From Epinephelus fuscoguttatus (lineage: Eukaryota > Chordata > Actinopteri > Perciformes > Serranidae), in contig NC_064760.1 of NCBI RefSeq assembly GCF_011397635.1, positions 25,369,356 to 25,433,355 on the forward strand: a stretch of 64,000 nucleotides of DNA, read 5' to 3'. Of this stretch, positions 43,101-52,300 are shown one piece after another. How positions within the stretch are numbered: position 1 is the stretch's first letter; each line of letters begins with the position of its first letter. The notes under the pieces were generated by a model, which was given only the letters and a program-made list of their open reading frames with translations, made no database searches and was not told where the DNA came from. Made by a program: the position numbers and the translations under genes.

Positions 43101-44619
43101 AATCAATCCAGTTGACTACATGGGTGCTCTGCAGTGCATGGTCATAAAGGCACTGGACATATTCAACAGCCAAAAAGGCAAACCACTATCATTGGCACTA
43201 TCATTAACTTACTGCTGCATGTTGTACTGACAAAACAGGTATCAGAACTTATTAAACAGGAAAAGTTGTGTGATTTCTGACTTGTTTATTATAGTAAGCA
43301 GAGCTCAACAATAAGAAAAGCCTGATAGCATGGGGCAAGTAAAATGCCATGTCAGGCTAGTAATTCTAACAACTCACTTTCCTGATTGGACAAGTGGTAA
43401 AAAAGAATTAAACATATTGTTTTTTCTGAAGCTGATGATGGAAATAGATAAGAAGTGAGCTATCCCGCTTCCTTCTCATCTCTGTTGAGAGTTGCACATG
43501 CACAGCACCGATTTGGCACTTGACAAAGTTTATGAGCTCACACCATAGAACTGTATATCACACACAGTGAAACTCACTCACTCACTCACTCACAAGTTAA
43601 CAAGTCCAGACCATTTCTTAAAGGCAAGAATGTTTGTTGCTTAGCATCTATGACACTCACCTTGTTCTGATTCATTTACTTAAATAAAGATCAAAAATTA
43701 CAATTAAGTTTACACAGCTGCTAATGAGAAAAACAATTTGTATAAAGGCAAGTAAAATCTGACTTCGGGTGAGTAGATGTCTGACCAACTTGCCAAACTG
43801 AGCAAGTGAAAAACAAACATTAAAATTGAACCCTGCATAGTATGGTCAGTTTATCAGAAACGTTTCTGCAACTTGTTTTGCACATTTCGATAATTTAGGT
43901 GATCAATTGCTCGTAGTTATTTATGCCAGTTTTGGATTTTACTTAGCACCATGATTTAGATTCTCCTAGTAACAAGTAAACATTAAATAACAAAAAAGCA
44001 GTATAGACATTTTGAACATGGAACGATATCTACATAAGTATTCTGCACAGGCCAGTTTATTCTGATGTTTTTTACATGAGGGAATTTTATTGGTGAACTA
44101 AAAGTTGCTCAGATCACTGGTTTGCTCTTAAGGTTGAAGCTTACTGTGTCTGCGCCATCCTTCTCGGACTTGGCCTTCTCCAGATAGTAGCCTTTCTCAG
44201 CTACACTGAGCCTTCTCCAGCTCTCGCTGATTCTCTTGTTGATCTCTGACTGTGGCAGATTAGGGATTTCCTGTTGCATAATCTGATGAACATCAAAGTA
44301 GTATAGCAGGTAGGCAGACCTAAAACATAAAGATTCCATGTCTATAATCACCAGTACATGACAATGGGAGAGACATCTTTGATATTTAAGGCCCAATCCC
44401 TGTTGAACACAGGGCCATAGCTAGTGTCATGACACTGTAACAGCTGTGTGTTAAAGTAATTTGGGGTTATGCACATTACCTAGGCTTCTTAGGTTTCTCA
44501 GCACTTTCTTCTTGAGCTTTGCTCTTTCTCTTCTTTGGGGTGGTCACCTCCATTTGGCTGTGGCAGCTCTCTGAATCCTCAGTCAATTTCACAACCTCAA
44601 TCACCTCCACTTTATCCAT
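29198..44619 (-). CDS. hmgxb3: HMG-box containing protein 3
   Basis: Exons in gene order: 44619-44480, 44319-44145, 42890-42381, 42254-42147, 41971-41837, 41707-41469, 40757-40648, 40551-40471, 40247-40165, 39821-39681, 39236-38929, 38803-38676, 36514-36383, 36259-36075, 35633-35411, 34219-34086, 32275-32156, 32032-31823 and 29794-29198, plus a possible one at 40041-39985. All join in phase, giving about 1252 aa. The N-terminus has KKRK and KPKKPR, then an HMG box (SAYLLYYFDVHQ, SEINKRISESWRRLSV). Two similar zinc modules follow (C-x4-C ... RHKP ... CPxCG) in exons 5 and 10, then C-rich segments (CGLCNYPLFKG, MICGICGVAPK) and a C-terminal YYYLYNRLVDFLTSRD block. These match human HMGXB3 in order. 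Probable nuclear protein of poorly known function, with a cysteine-cluster C-terminus I associate with KDZ-type transposases. Confidence 0.93.
29795..31822 (-). other. hmgxb3 last intron
   Basis: About 2 kb of AT-rich intron. A segment near 31449-31655 repeats tactccaaatttaaact twice, 185 bp apart. No bounded element or gene was seen. Confidence 0.45.
32276..34085 (-). other. hmgxb3 intron
   Basis: About 1.8 kb intron with several A/T homopolymers (33631, 33910). No recognised repeat or gene. Confidence 0.45.
34740..34800. repeat. Fragment of a common fish repeat in an hmgxb3 intron
   Basis: The motif ggctcgggcggtatcacggt and the following cagtatactggggtattt match, from memory, a dispersed teleost repeat. 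The rest of the intron 34220-35410 shows nothing clear. Confidence 0.4.
35662..35955 (+). repeat. Interspersed repeat, copy 2 of 2 in the window
   Basis: Same family and orientation as 572-850. It lies in the hmgxb3 intron between the exons at 36075 and 35633 and starts about 30 bp upstream of the latter. Non-coding. Confidence 0.7.
36818..36851. repeat. 34-bp near-perfect palindrome
   Basis: Arms ttaacattcatacaca and tgtgtatgaatgttaa are exact reverse complements of 16 bp, with a 2-nt spacer. The sequence after it (to about 36990), with aaagcactgtgagtggtt and gcgctacacaagtgcagtcc, looks like the tail of a dispersed fish repeat. It lies in the hmgxb3 intron 36515-38675. Confidence 0.85.
37768..38115 (+). 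mobile_element. tRNA-derived SINE, plus strand
   Basis: The head ggtggtgcagtggttagcat (A-box-like) and gtttgaaccc (B-box-like) precede a body I know from many percomorph genomes (ccaaagacatgcaggttaat, gggataggctccag). The tail is ggataagtggttatgaaaaa. Length about 345 bp, in an hmgxb3 intron, opposite to the gene. Confidence 0.85.
38808..38851. repeat. (AC)n tract next to an hmgxb3 acceptor
   Basis: On the hmgxb3 strand this is (TG)n followed by only tcctag before the exon starting at 38803, so the tract takes the place of a polypyrimidine stretch. Confidence 0.97.
39985..40041 (-). other. Possible extra 57-nt hmgxb3 exon
   Basis: Minus strand: a good acceptor (tttctctctgtag), 19 open codons beginning D-S-S-V-P-A-D-G, and a donor gtgaat. 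It is symmetric (phase 0 both sides) and lies between the exons at 40165 and 39821, where the human protein has extra residues. No homology to those residues is visible. Confidence 0.4.
40101..40138. repeat. (TG)n microsatellite after an hmgxb3 donor
   Basis: About 19 TG units on the + strand, that is (CA)n in the hmgxb3 transcript. It starts 26 nt into the intron that follows the exon at 40247-40165. Confidence 0.97.
42891..44144 (-). other. hmgxb3 intron
   Basis: About 1.25 kb intron between the HMG-box exon and the large 510-nt exon. A short (ctca)n run at 43575-43592. No element or gene recognised. Confidence 0.45.
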
Positions 44620-45183
44620 GATCTCCAAAGGTCTAGGGCCAACTTGAAAAAAGCATAAGATTAGTTGGTTGCTTATGAGAGAATCTTCATGAAGGTAGAG
44701 TTTATTGCAGATATGCTGTATCAGTCTACATTAGATTCAGCCAAAGTTGGGTTTATTAAACATACTTTGCTTTGAACAGTACTTAACACCTGATACAGTT
44801 TCAAGACTCATGATTGTGCATCTTCACTCCTCTGTATTTTGATGACAGCACTGCATTTCTGTAGTTTATTATAGCTCAGTGGGTAGCTATAACTCATCTA
44901 ATGTGAGGCAAATAAAGATACGCTGTCTAATAAAAGCCACAGAAAATAGGACAGAGTGACTAAGGGCTGGTGCTTCATGCAGACAGAATATAGCTCTACA
45001 GTGTCCTAATCTAATTACATGGAAACTTGACATGCACAGGGATCTTGAGGAGACTAATAAAGCGCTAACATGTTAAAAGCACTGGTCCTTCCCTGCTTTA
45101 AAAGTAGGTTTAATGGCGTGTGCTTATACTGCCTGCACAGTCAGTGAGTTATCCAATGAAAAGCCTTCTTATTGACGCCTTAC

Positions 45184-45260
45184 CTACGATGACCCGAGGC
45201 TCTACAAACTGCTCTGAAACAACCTTTAGGAGTCGCCGACAAAGTCAGACATTGTGCCGA
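45184..45260 (-). other. hmgxb3: hmgxb3 5' non-coding exon with a short upstream ORF
   Basis: On the minus strand a donor gtaagg follows 45184; the next exon starts at about 44642 (acceptor ttcaag) and carries the ATG at 44617-44619. The upstream exon contains a complete 8-codon ORF (MSDFVGDS) at 45252-45226. The 5' limit is not known. Confidence 0.45.
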
Positions 45261-45690
45261 CGGTAAGTAATACTGAAATTCGCAAATGTCTCATACTAAA
45301 TCAAAGATTTACGATGCATAAATGTCGGTTAAGTAGCTTCGTTTCTCGTCGACTTGTAAAAAACATGGCGGTTTGTTGCTATGGTCTTCAACCAATCAGA
45401 TGCAAGAATAAACAAGTTCGGACCAATCACGGAAGACGTTTTAGACACGTGAAGATAACGCGTGCGTCGGGTCCGTAAGGAAAAATACTGTTAAATTAAA
45501 CAAAGTAATAGCTTATTGGTAGTAAAACAAACATTTCGGAGGCTGTATGTCTCCGTAAGCGTTGTCAAAGTCTCAAAAGTGGTGCTGCATATTTCCTATT
45601 TCACAAAACTGTAACCCAGACCAAAGTAATCGATCTGAAGGTGGAAAATAGTGTCGCAGGCGTATGAGTCGAACACTGAAACCTCGACTG
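45261..45690. promoter_or_regulatory. Shared head-to-head promoter region of hmgxb3 and slc35a4
   Basis: About 430 bp separate the hmgxb3 5' exon (- strand) from the slc35a4 start (+ strand). The region has more CpG than its surroundings, two CCAAT boxes (45392-45396 in aaccaatcag; 45423-45427) and a YY1-like aacatggcgg at 45362-45371. No TATA box. This is the usual form of a bidirectional housekeeping promoter. Confidence 0.6.
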
Positions 45691-45697
45691 AGCAAAG

Positions 45698-47394
45698 ATG
45701 GCGGATGACAAGGTGAGCGAGTAACGGTGCTCTGGCTTTAAACGTATTAATTTCACCTTTTTCGTCAGATGACAGCAACTTTTAGAGGAGGTCGAAAACA
45801 GTTCGTCTCAGCAGCAGTTGGCTGTTAAATAAAGTTGCCGGGGAGATGATGGCTCTAAATGAACGTATCCATCTTCAGCCGGTTAAGTTATGTGGCTGTT
45901 AGCTAACCAGCAAACTTGGAGAAATGAGCTGTTTTGTTACCAAAGCCTTTTCGTGGGGTATTCTGTCAGTAAATGTAACTTCAGGTTATATCGTACAGCA
46001 GCGTTAGCTTACATAAATGCTGGAATTCGTAGTGGTATTGTTTCCTAATATTAAAATGTGATGCTTTGCTTTTATTTTAGGATCCTCTGAAACAGTTGAA
46101 AGATCTGACAAAGCTCAAAAACCAGTTGGAGGAAATCCAGAGGCGAGTAGAGAACGAAATTTCTGTAGGACTTCCTCAGGTGAGTTTTTAAAGGTGCCCC
46201 TGATAACACTGACCACACGAGTGGAAAAAAGTTCAAGTTGTTTCAGCTTTCTCCCCCTCCTCTACCAACCATGGGTTGTTTCAGATATAATTTAAAAATA
46301 CAAACTCAGAGTGTATGGCGTGGATCAGAGGGTTATGATTTTATTCTATCAGGCTTTATTAGAAAGTGTGATCAGATATGGCATGTCAGCGTGGTTTGGA
46401 AACCTTACTGTACAACTAACTAACTATTATGTAGCTTGTTTTATCACACGGTGAAGGCATATTGTGGGCAGCATATGAGTCCAAAACAAATTTCCCTATG
46501 GGGACAATAAAGTATTTCGTATCGTAATTTCGATGGTGAATGTAAGTCTAATGGCAATGTCCTTCATTCACCTTTCGTATGACTAAAATCAGAAGGCATT
46601 TCTTATGACCAGTGGTGGATAAAGTCCCTGAAAGCTATACTTAAGTAAAAGTCTAGATATCTTATCAGAAAATGACTTTGGCAGAAGTTTAAGTCACCTA
46701 GTTAATGTTGTGAATAAAAAAGCAAGCGGTCATAATTTTGAGAATTCTAAGGTTTATTTCTTCGTAATATGTGCACCCCAATTCCTGCATTCATCCACCC
46801 GTCCCCTCCTCCTTCTGTTTTCCTCCCATTCTTCCCTACTTTGCTTAGTGGACATATATTGGAGTAAAAGTATAAATTTTATTTAGGAATTGCAGTGGAG
46901 CAAAAGTGAAAGTTGAAATAACTATAATAACTATAATAACAAAGTGCTATTGTTTCATTACATCACACCACTGCCCGTGAATGATGGTGATTGAGTTAAT
47001 TTGTTTAGTTTTGTCTTCCTTAAAAATCCTCTTGTGATTTTTTTGTGTTTATTTTGTTAACAATATGATTTTATTTTTGCTAAACATTTTTCCCTTCTTG
47101 CAGTGTAAATGTGTTAATTTTTTTTACCCATCTCTGTGTCCTTTTTCTGCACTGGGACCATGCTGAAAATTCTGCTGTTTTGTCTTGCTCCTTCAGGGAG
47201 GCTCAGTGTTGGGATCTCCATTTCTGAAGGGCTTTCTGGCCGGCTATGTGGTGGCCAAGCTACGCTCCTCTGCCATCCTGGGAGTGCTGCTGGGAACAAT
47301 CACTGGCATGTACGCGGCACAGAACTATCAAGTGCCCAACATTGAAAGGACCGTGAAAGACTATATGAACAGCATGAAAAAAGGACCAAAATAA
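45698..47394 (+). CDS. slc35a4: SLC35A4 upstream-ORF microprotein (first cistron)
   Basis: Exons 45698-45712, 46081-46179 and 47197-47394 give exactly 103 aa, the length of the human SLC35A4 upstream-ORF microprotein. It starts MADDKDPLKQLKDLTKLKNQ, with a short helix of charged and Leu residues, then SPFLKGFLAGYVVAKLRSSA, a glycine-rich hydrophobic segment (LGVLLGTITGMYAAQ) and the end MKKGPK. In mammals this product is reported at the inner mitochondrial membrane. The ATG has a strong context (A at -3, G at +4). The last exon runs on without a visible poly(A) signal into the transporter ORF 540 nt downstream, so both are probably read from one mRNA. Confidence 0.93.
46612..46960. repeat. 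Dispersed repeat in the slc35a4 second intron
   Basis: Begins cagtggtggataaagt and contains acttaagtaaaagtct and ggagtaaaagtataaa, features of a very common hAT-like fish repeat. Bounds are approximate. The neighbouring cccctatggggacaataaagta near 46494 resembles a LINE/SINE tail. Confidence 0.5.
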
Positions 47395-47934
47395 TCTGGG
47401 CCGACTGCTGGTCTCGCCGGTGACTTAACAACCAAAAGAGAAAGAAATATTGTTGCAGCTGCTGGCTCGTAACGGATCAGCCTTCAGGATTTTGATGTAA
47501 CTGGACTTTCATTGGGGACTCAATGACTGGTGTTTTTGTTTGCATTTTCCTTTTGGGTTCAGTTAAATACTGCTGTTTCATTTTCACTTGTCTGTTTGAT
47601 GGTGACACAAAATGGAAGACTTAATGCTTTCAGTGTTAATGTTGGTCCATCAGATTTCATACCTTGTTTGCTGCCAGCATATTAGATTTTGAATTAGTCA
47701 TGTTTAAAACAGGCAGTATTTCCTGCAAATGTCCTACCCCCTTATTGTTCCATTCAAAGTACATATACAGAGTTCCACAGAGAATAGTGTTTCAGAGTAT
47801 TTTATAAAAGGTATTTTAATTCTTGAGATTCATAGCTATTTATTAAAAAATAGCCAAAAGGTGAGAGTTGTTTTGCACTAAAGCTAGTAGTTCAAATTAG
47901 TTAGAAATTAAGTGTTTGTTTTGTATTGTTGAGG

Positions 47935-48912
47935 ATGATTGTGATCCAGAATGTGGGGCCAAGATCCCCAGCAAGGATTAGGAGACAGTGGGTGAAAAGA
48001 ATTCTTTGGGGTGTCCTCTTCGGGCTGATGGTCCTTATCTATGGCTCCCATGCACCGCTCATCACTCTCACCAAAGTCGATGGTCAAGTTCCTTTCAACC
48101 CCTCATCATGTGTTGTCATGATTGAGTTATCCAAACTGGTGATTTCTCTGGCAACTCTTGTTCTAACTGGGGGTACATCTGCCCTACATGCTCCTCCACC
48201 TCTAGCCCGCGTGGCCCCCTATGCAGTCCCTGCCATACTCTATGCCCTCAACAACAACCTGGTAGTACTCATGCAGGCCTACATGGACCCAAGCTCATAC
48301 CAAGTCCTCTCTAACCTGAAAATTGCCTCCACTGCCCTGCTGTACTCCTTTTGCCTGGGCAAGAGGCTCCGGCCTTCTCAGTGGTTAGCTGTGGGGCTCC
48401 TCATGGGTGCAGGCGTGTGCCACAGCTACAGCAGCCTGGGCCCAGGGGACGCTGAGAGGACTGAAGCTGAGGAAGGTCCCAGGCTTCACATCACAACTTG
48501 GGGGCTTTTCCTTGTGCTGGTGTACTGCTGTGTTTCAGGGCTAGCAGCAGTTTACACAGAGATGGTGCTGAAGAGCCAGAGGCTGCCCCTCAGCTTACAG
48601 AATCTCTACCTCTATGTGTTTGGTGTGGCCATCAACGGGCTGTCCTGCTTCTCCTTTGCAGCAGGTGAAAAGAGCTTTCTGGAAGGATACTCAGGGGTGG
48701 TCTGGGCCATTATAGTAGGGCAGGCAGCTAATGGACTCTTGATGTCTGTGGTGCTCAAGCACGGCAGCGGGATCACCAGACTGTTTGTCATTTCCTGCTC
48801 CATGCTGGTTAATGCTCTGTTGTCTTGGGGCATCTTAGGGCTGCAGCTCACACCTGTTTTCCTCCTACCCGTTTCTATGATTGGACTGGCAGCTTACCTT
48901 TATTACAGATAG
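47935..48912 (+). CDS. slc35a4: SLC35A4, Golgi nucleotide-sugar transporter family (second cistron)
   Basis: Intronless 325-aa protein (human 324). The start is the ATG at 47935 (MIVIQNVGP), not the upstream in-frame TTG at 47926. About ten hydrophobic segments as in the SLC35A family; conserved blocks include YGSHAPLITL, VPFNPSS, NNNLVVLMQAYMDPSSYQVL, SNLKIASTALLYS, SGLAAVYTEMVLK, LPLSLQNLYLYVFGV, and NGLLMSVVLKHGSGITRLFV. SLC35A4 is a Golgi multipass protein; CDP-ribitol transport has been reported for the mammalian protein. Poly(A) signal aataaa at 49309-49314. It follows the microprotein ORF in the same exon. Confidence 0.95.
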   Translation: MIVIQNVGPRSPARIRRQWVKRILWGVLFGLMVLIYGSHAPLITLTKVDGQVPFNPSSCVVMIELSKLVISLATLVLTGGTSALHAPPPLARVAPYAVPAILYALNNNLVVLMQAYMDPSSYQVLSNLKIASTALLYSFCLGKRLRPSQWLAVGLLMGAGVCHSYSSLGPGDAERTEAEEGPRLHITTWGLFLVLVYCCVSGLAAVYTEMVLKSQRLPLSLQNLYLYVFGVAINGLSCFSFAAGEKSFLEGYSGVVWAIIVGQAANGLLMSVVLKHGSGITRLFVISCSMLVNALLSWGILGLQLTPVFLLPVSMIGLAAYLYYR

Positions 48913-49308
48913 TAAATAACTGAACCACAAGGCCCACTCAACTCACTGCGGTCTACTTGTATTTCTGTTTCCATAGTTTTTGAGTTTCAGATGTGATTTG
49001 TTTTCTGCCTTATATCTCTGCCTTCTGAAATACAGGATCCAGCACCTGTTCTGATTTGTAACCACATACCATATTATCTGTGAATAGTTACGTCAGCTGA
49101 CTCTGACAATTTACACCACATTTTACAATTTTATTCATAATTCTGTTACAATGATGTGAGTAAATTCATATAATAATGCAAGTCAGAATTATAATATCTT
49201 CAGTCTAACATTTCTGAAGAGTGCTGCTATTGTCATTTTGTTTCATTCTCTGCCAAGAACAATGTCAAAGATTATATCAAAGTGTTATAAAGCGTGTTAA
49301 TGATAACC

Positions 49309-49314
49309 AATAAA
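49309..49314 (+). terminator. slc35a4: slc35a4 polyadenylation signal
   Basis: aataaa about 400 nt after the slc35a4 stop. Cleavage some 15-25 nt on would end the transcript near 49335, only about 55 nt from the stop codon of the convergent kinesin-like gene. Confidence 0.7.
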
Positions 49315-49388
49315 TTGTGAAAAACAGTTTTATTTCTCATGAATCACATTACACACACACTGATTCATAAACATCTTCCAGTCATATA

Positions 49389-49394
49389 TTTATT
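49389..49394 (-). terminator. Poly(A) signal overlapping the stop of the kinesin-like gene
   Basis: On the minus strand the coding sequence ends CAA CAA TAA ATA, so aataaa spans the stop codon. The 3' UTR would be very short. Confidence 0.65.
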
Positions 49395-52300
49395 GTTGTC
49401 GGGATGAGAGTTCAGTCGTAGAGTCACCTCGCACAGCCAGAGTATCCTTCAACTCCCCCAGCGCTGTAAAAGAAAAACAAGTTTTTAAATGCTGGTGGGT
49501 GGAAGAATCATGACTTGGCATCTCTGCCACGTTTTACTTTAGAGGTTAGGGAAAGCTTTATCTTTAATATAACAGCCAGTCTGGTAGAGGTTGAGAAACA
49601 TACACTGACCCTTACGGAGTTGTTTGTTGTCAGCCTGCAGCTCCTGGTTCTGGGCAGACAGGTATACGGCATCCTGCACAGCCTCCAGCAGCACGCTGCG
49701 GTATCTGCCCTCTGACATCCTCCTCTGCTCCTCGCTTACCTGACGAAACACTCTGAACACCTGGAGAGTGGGAAAACAGATAACACAGAAAAAGAAGGGT
49801 GATGCAAGCAAGATGGCAGGTAAAATGCTTCTTCATGTAAACATTTATAAAGCAGCTGTAGTTTTCATGAACAGTCGGATGTTTATTAAAAAATATCTTG
49901 TTTTATTTTTGTATGTGTCTATACATTTTTGAGTTTTTCTTTTGTATTTTTTGTACGTACATCTAAAAAAAAAAAAAATCCTTTTCTGTGTAGAATCTGT
50001 ATCCCTATCCCAAACCCTGCTGTTTTTATAACTATAATGCATTGATTGGTGTCCCATTTTTAGTTTTAATTTTGGGGGAAAAATTGCTCTGAAACCTTAA
50101 GTGCTGTAAAATGTGGACTACAATCATGTTTACCTAAAATGCTCTCCTTTAACCCTTTGAAACCTGGAGTGACATCACTTTTCTTGTGCTGCTTTTAGAT
50201 GCCTCAGTATTTAAGCCTTTTAACCCAGAGCAAATTTGTGCAGTTTCTTTCAAAAACATGGGGAAAAACGGCAATGAGCAATTTGGTAAGAAATATTCCA
50301 CAAATTGCAAAAAATTAATAGATTTAGAAAATAATTTTTAAAAAGCTAGGGAACAACTATATTTCTAATTCTAATTTTATATTTAAAATTATGTTCCAGA
50401 ATTATTTGAATTTTTAAGCTCTTTTTCCAGGTCATTTCCTTGTTTGTTTTTAACTTTCTTTTCCATAATGTTCTTGTTTTAAATTTTCTCTTTTCACTAA
50501 TTTCTTGCCTATTTTTTGGGGTCATTTCTTCTTTCGCTGTTCATGGCCTTTTCCCCATATTTTTGAAAGAAACTGAGACAATTTGCTCAGGTTTCAAAGG
50601 GTGAATTGGCCGATAGCAGGCCTCCAGGGCTAACGTGTCAGTGCTACATAACATCAATCATCATAATCAACACCTGTCATTAACTGTATTCAAGATTACA
50701 AATGAATTAATATACTGACACATACAAGAGGAAAGCTTATAGAGTGTATTTCCCCGATGCAATATATACTGTATGGGATATTATCCATAAACATCTTAAA
50801 TGATAAAGGGATATAGTAACCATGTTAAGTGAGAACCATTTGGATGCCCGATGAAACATTTGTATGTAAGGCAAATGCATGTTTAATGATCTGGTTTTTC
50901 CAGTAAACATAGGGGTCGAATGAAAAGTTAAACATTTCCATTAGAAGAATGTAGAATTATAGGTACTGGGACAAACTGTGCATCTTTTATCATATCTCCA
51001 AGACGTGGAAGGTGTGTGGCTGCTGCTTCCACTCTTTACTGACTTAGGAGACCTTTGGATCTCTCTAAAATAATTTGAGAGCTACTTTACTCTAATAATA
51101 TGTGCAAAATGACATTGTTCGTAGCACAGGTGGATTATGAGACAATGGCCCCTGGGTACAGACATGCAGAAGGCCCCACAAACTCTCCTACATAAGAGCA
51201 AGACGCACAGACTTCATAGTTGTTCAGCCTTATTTTGTTGTTGTTCTGCATCTCGTTGTAATCCTTATGCATCTCTCTGTGGTTTTTTATGTCTCTTAGC
51301 AGGTTTGTGACTCTTTGCGGACATTTAAGTCTCTTTGTAGTTGTTTTCTGTCTCTTTTACTGATATTTAATCTCTTTGTAATCTTTTTGTAGCTCTTTTG
51401 TGCCTCTTATTCATTGCATTGTGCATCTTTGCTGTCATTTGTGTCTCTTTGTGGTTGTTTTGCCACTTTTCGTAGTCATTGTGTCATCACTTTGGGTTTC
51501 TTTGCAGATGAATCACTTTGTAGTCCTTTTATGTTTCTTTGTGGTCATTTTGATACTCTTCCTTTGTGGTGCAAGTCTCTTCGAGTGACATTAGCTGATG
51601 ACAACCTGAGGACACCTGACACGTTATACCCAGTAGGCCTGTTCAGTAATCTATCAATGATTCTTAGAATTTCATTGTACTTGAGGCCAAAACTGTCCTC
51701 TGAGCAGTTTTACTGGATGTTTGGAAAGGCACAGGTACCTTACTTCCTGAATATAGAACCACATATTCATCTACTGGTAAGAAGACACTAGTAATAAACT
51801 AATTAAATGAAAATGTGACATTATTTGAGTCAGTGTTTTCTCACTGATACAACAAACTCCCACCTGCAGGCTCTCCTCTCTTAGACAGTGCAGCTCTGTT
51901 TGGTGTCTGTGATATTGATTCTGCAGGTCTCTCTCAGCCTGCTGGGCCTCAGCACGCAGGGCCTCTATCTGCAGCACCAGGACCTGCCTCTCTCTGGTCA
52001 GCACCAGCAGCTCTCTCTGGGGGCCTTCTGTCTAGCAGAGGAATGGATGAAACCATAAAAAATGCAAGGGAATAACAGAATTAAGTTGCAAATGCAGTGG
52101 TTTCCACTGCCCACCATAAATCCAGCCTTGCATTAATTTAAACTGACTCAGCATGCTCAGCTAAGATAGATCACAAACTGAATAATGTTAAACAACAGTG
52201 TATCTCATTATCTCACCAGTAGCTGTTCCTGTGCCAAGTCTCTCTCCATCTTCTCCACCTCCTCCTGAATTAATCTCCCGTGGTCCTCCTTAAGTTGCCT

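Noticed and set aside
29198-44619. Splitting the minus-strand exons into two genes
   Set aside because: All exons are collinear with HMGXB3 and keep phase across every junction.
47926-47934. Upstream TTG start for SLC35A4
   Set aside because: A non-ATG start is unnecessary; the ATG at 47935 gives the expected 325 aa.
51120-51590. CRISPR-like spaced repeats
   Set aside because: Motif spacing and sequence drift, no conserved repeat, and the host is a vertebrate.
51400-51791. Two overlapping frames of 62 and 125 aa
   Set aside because: They arise from the degenerate motif array, which keeps frames open by its base composition.
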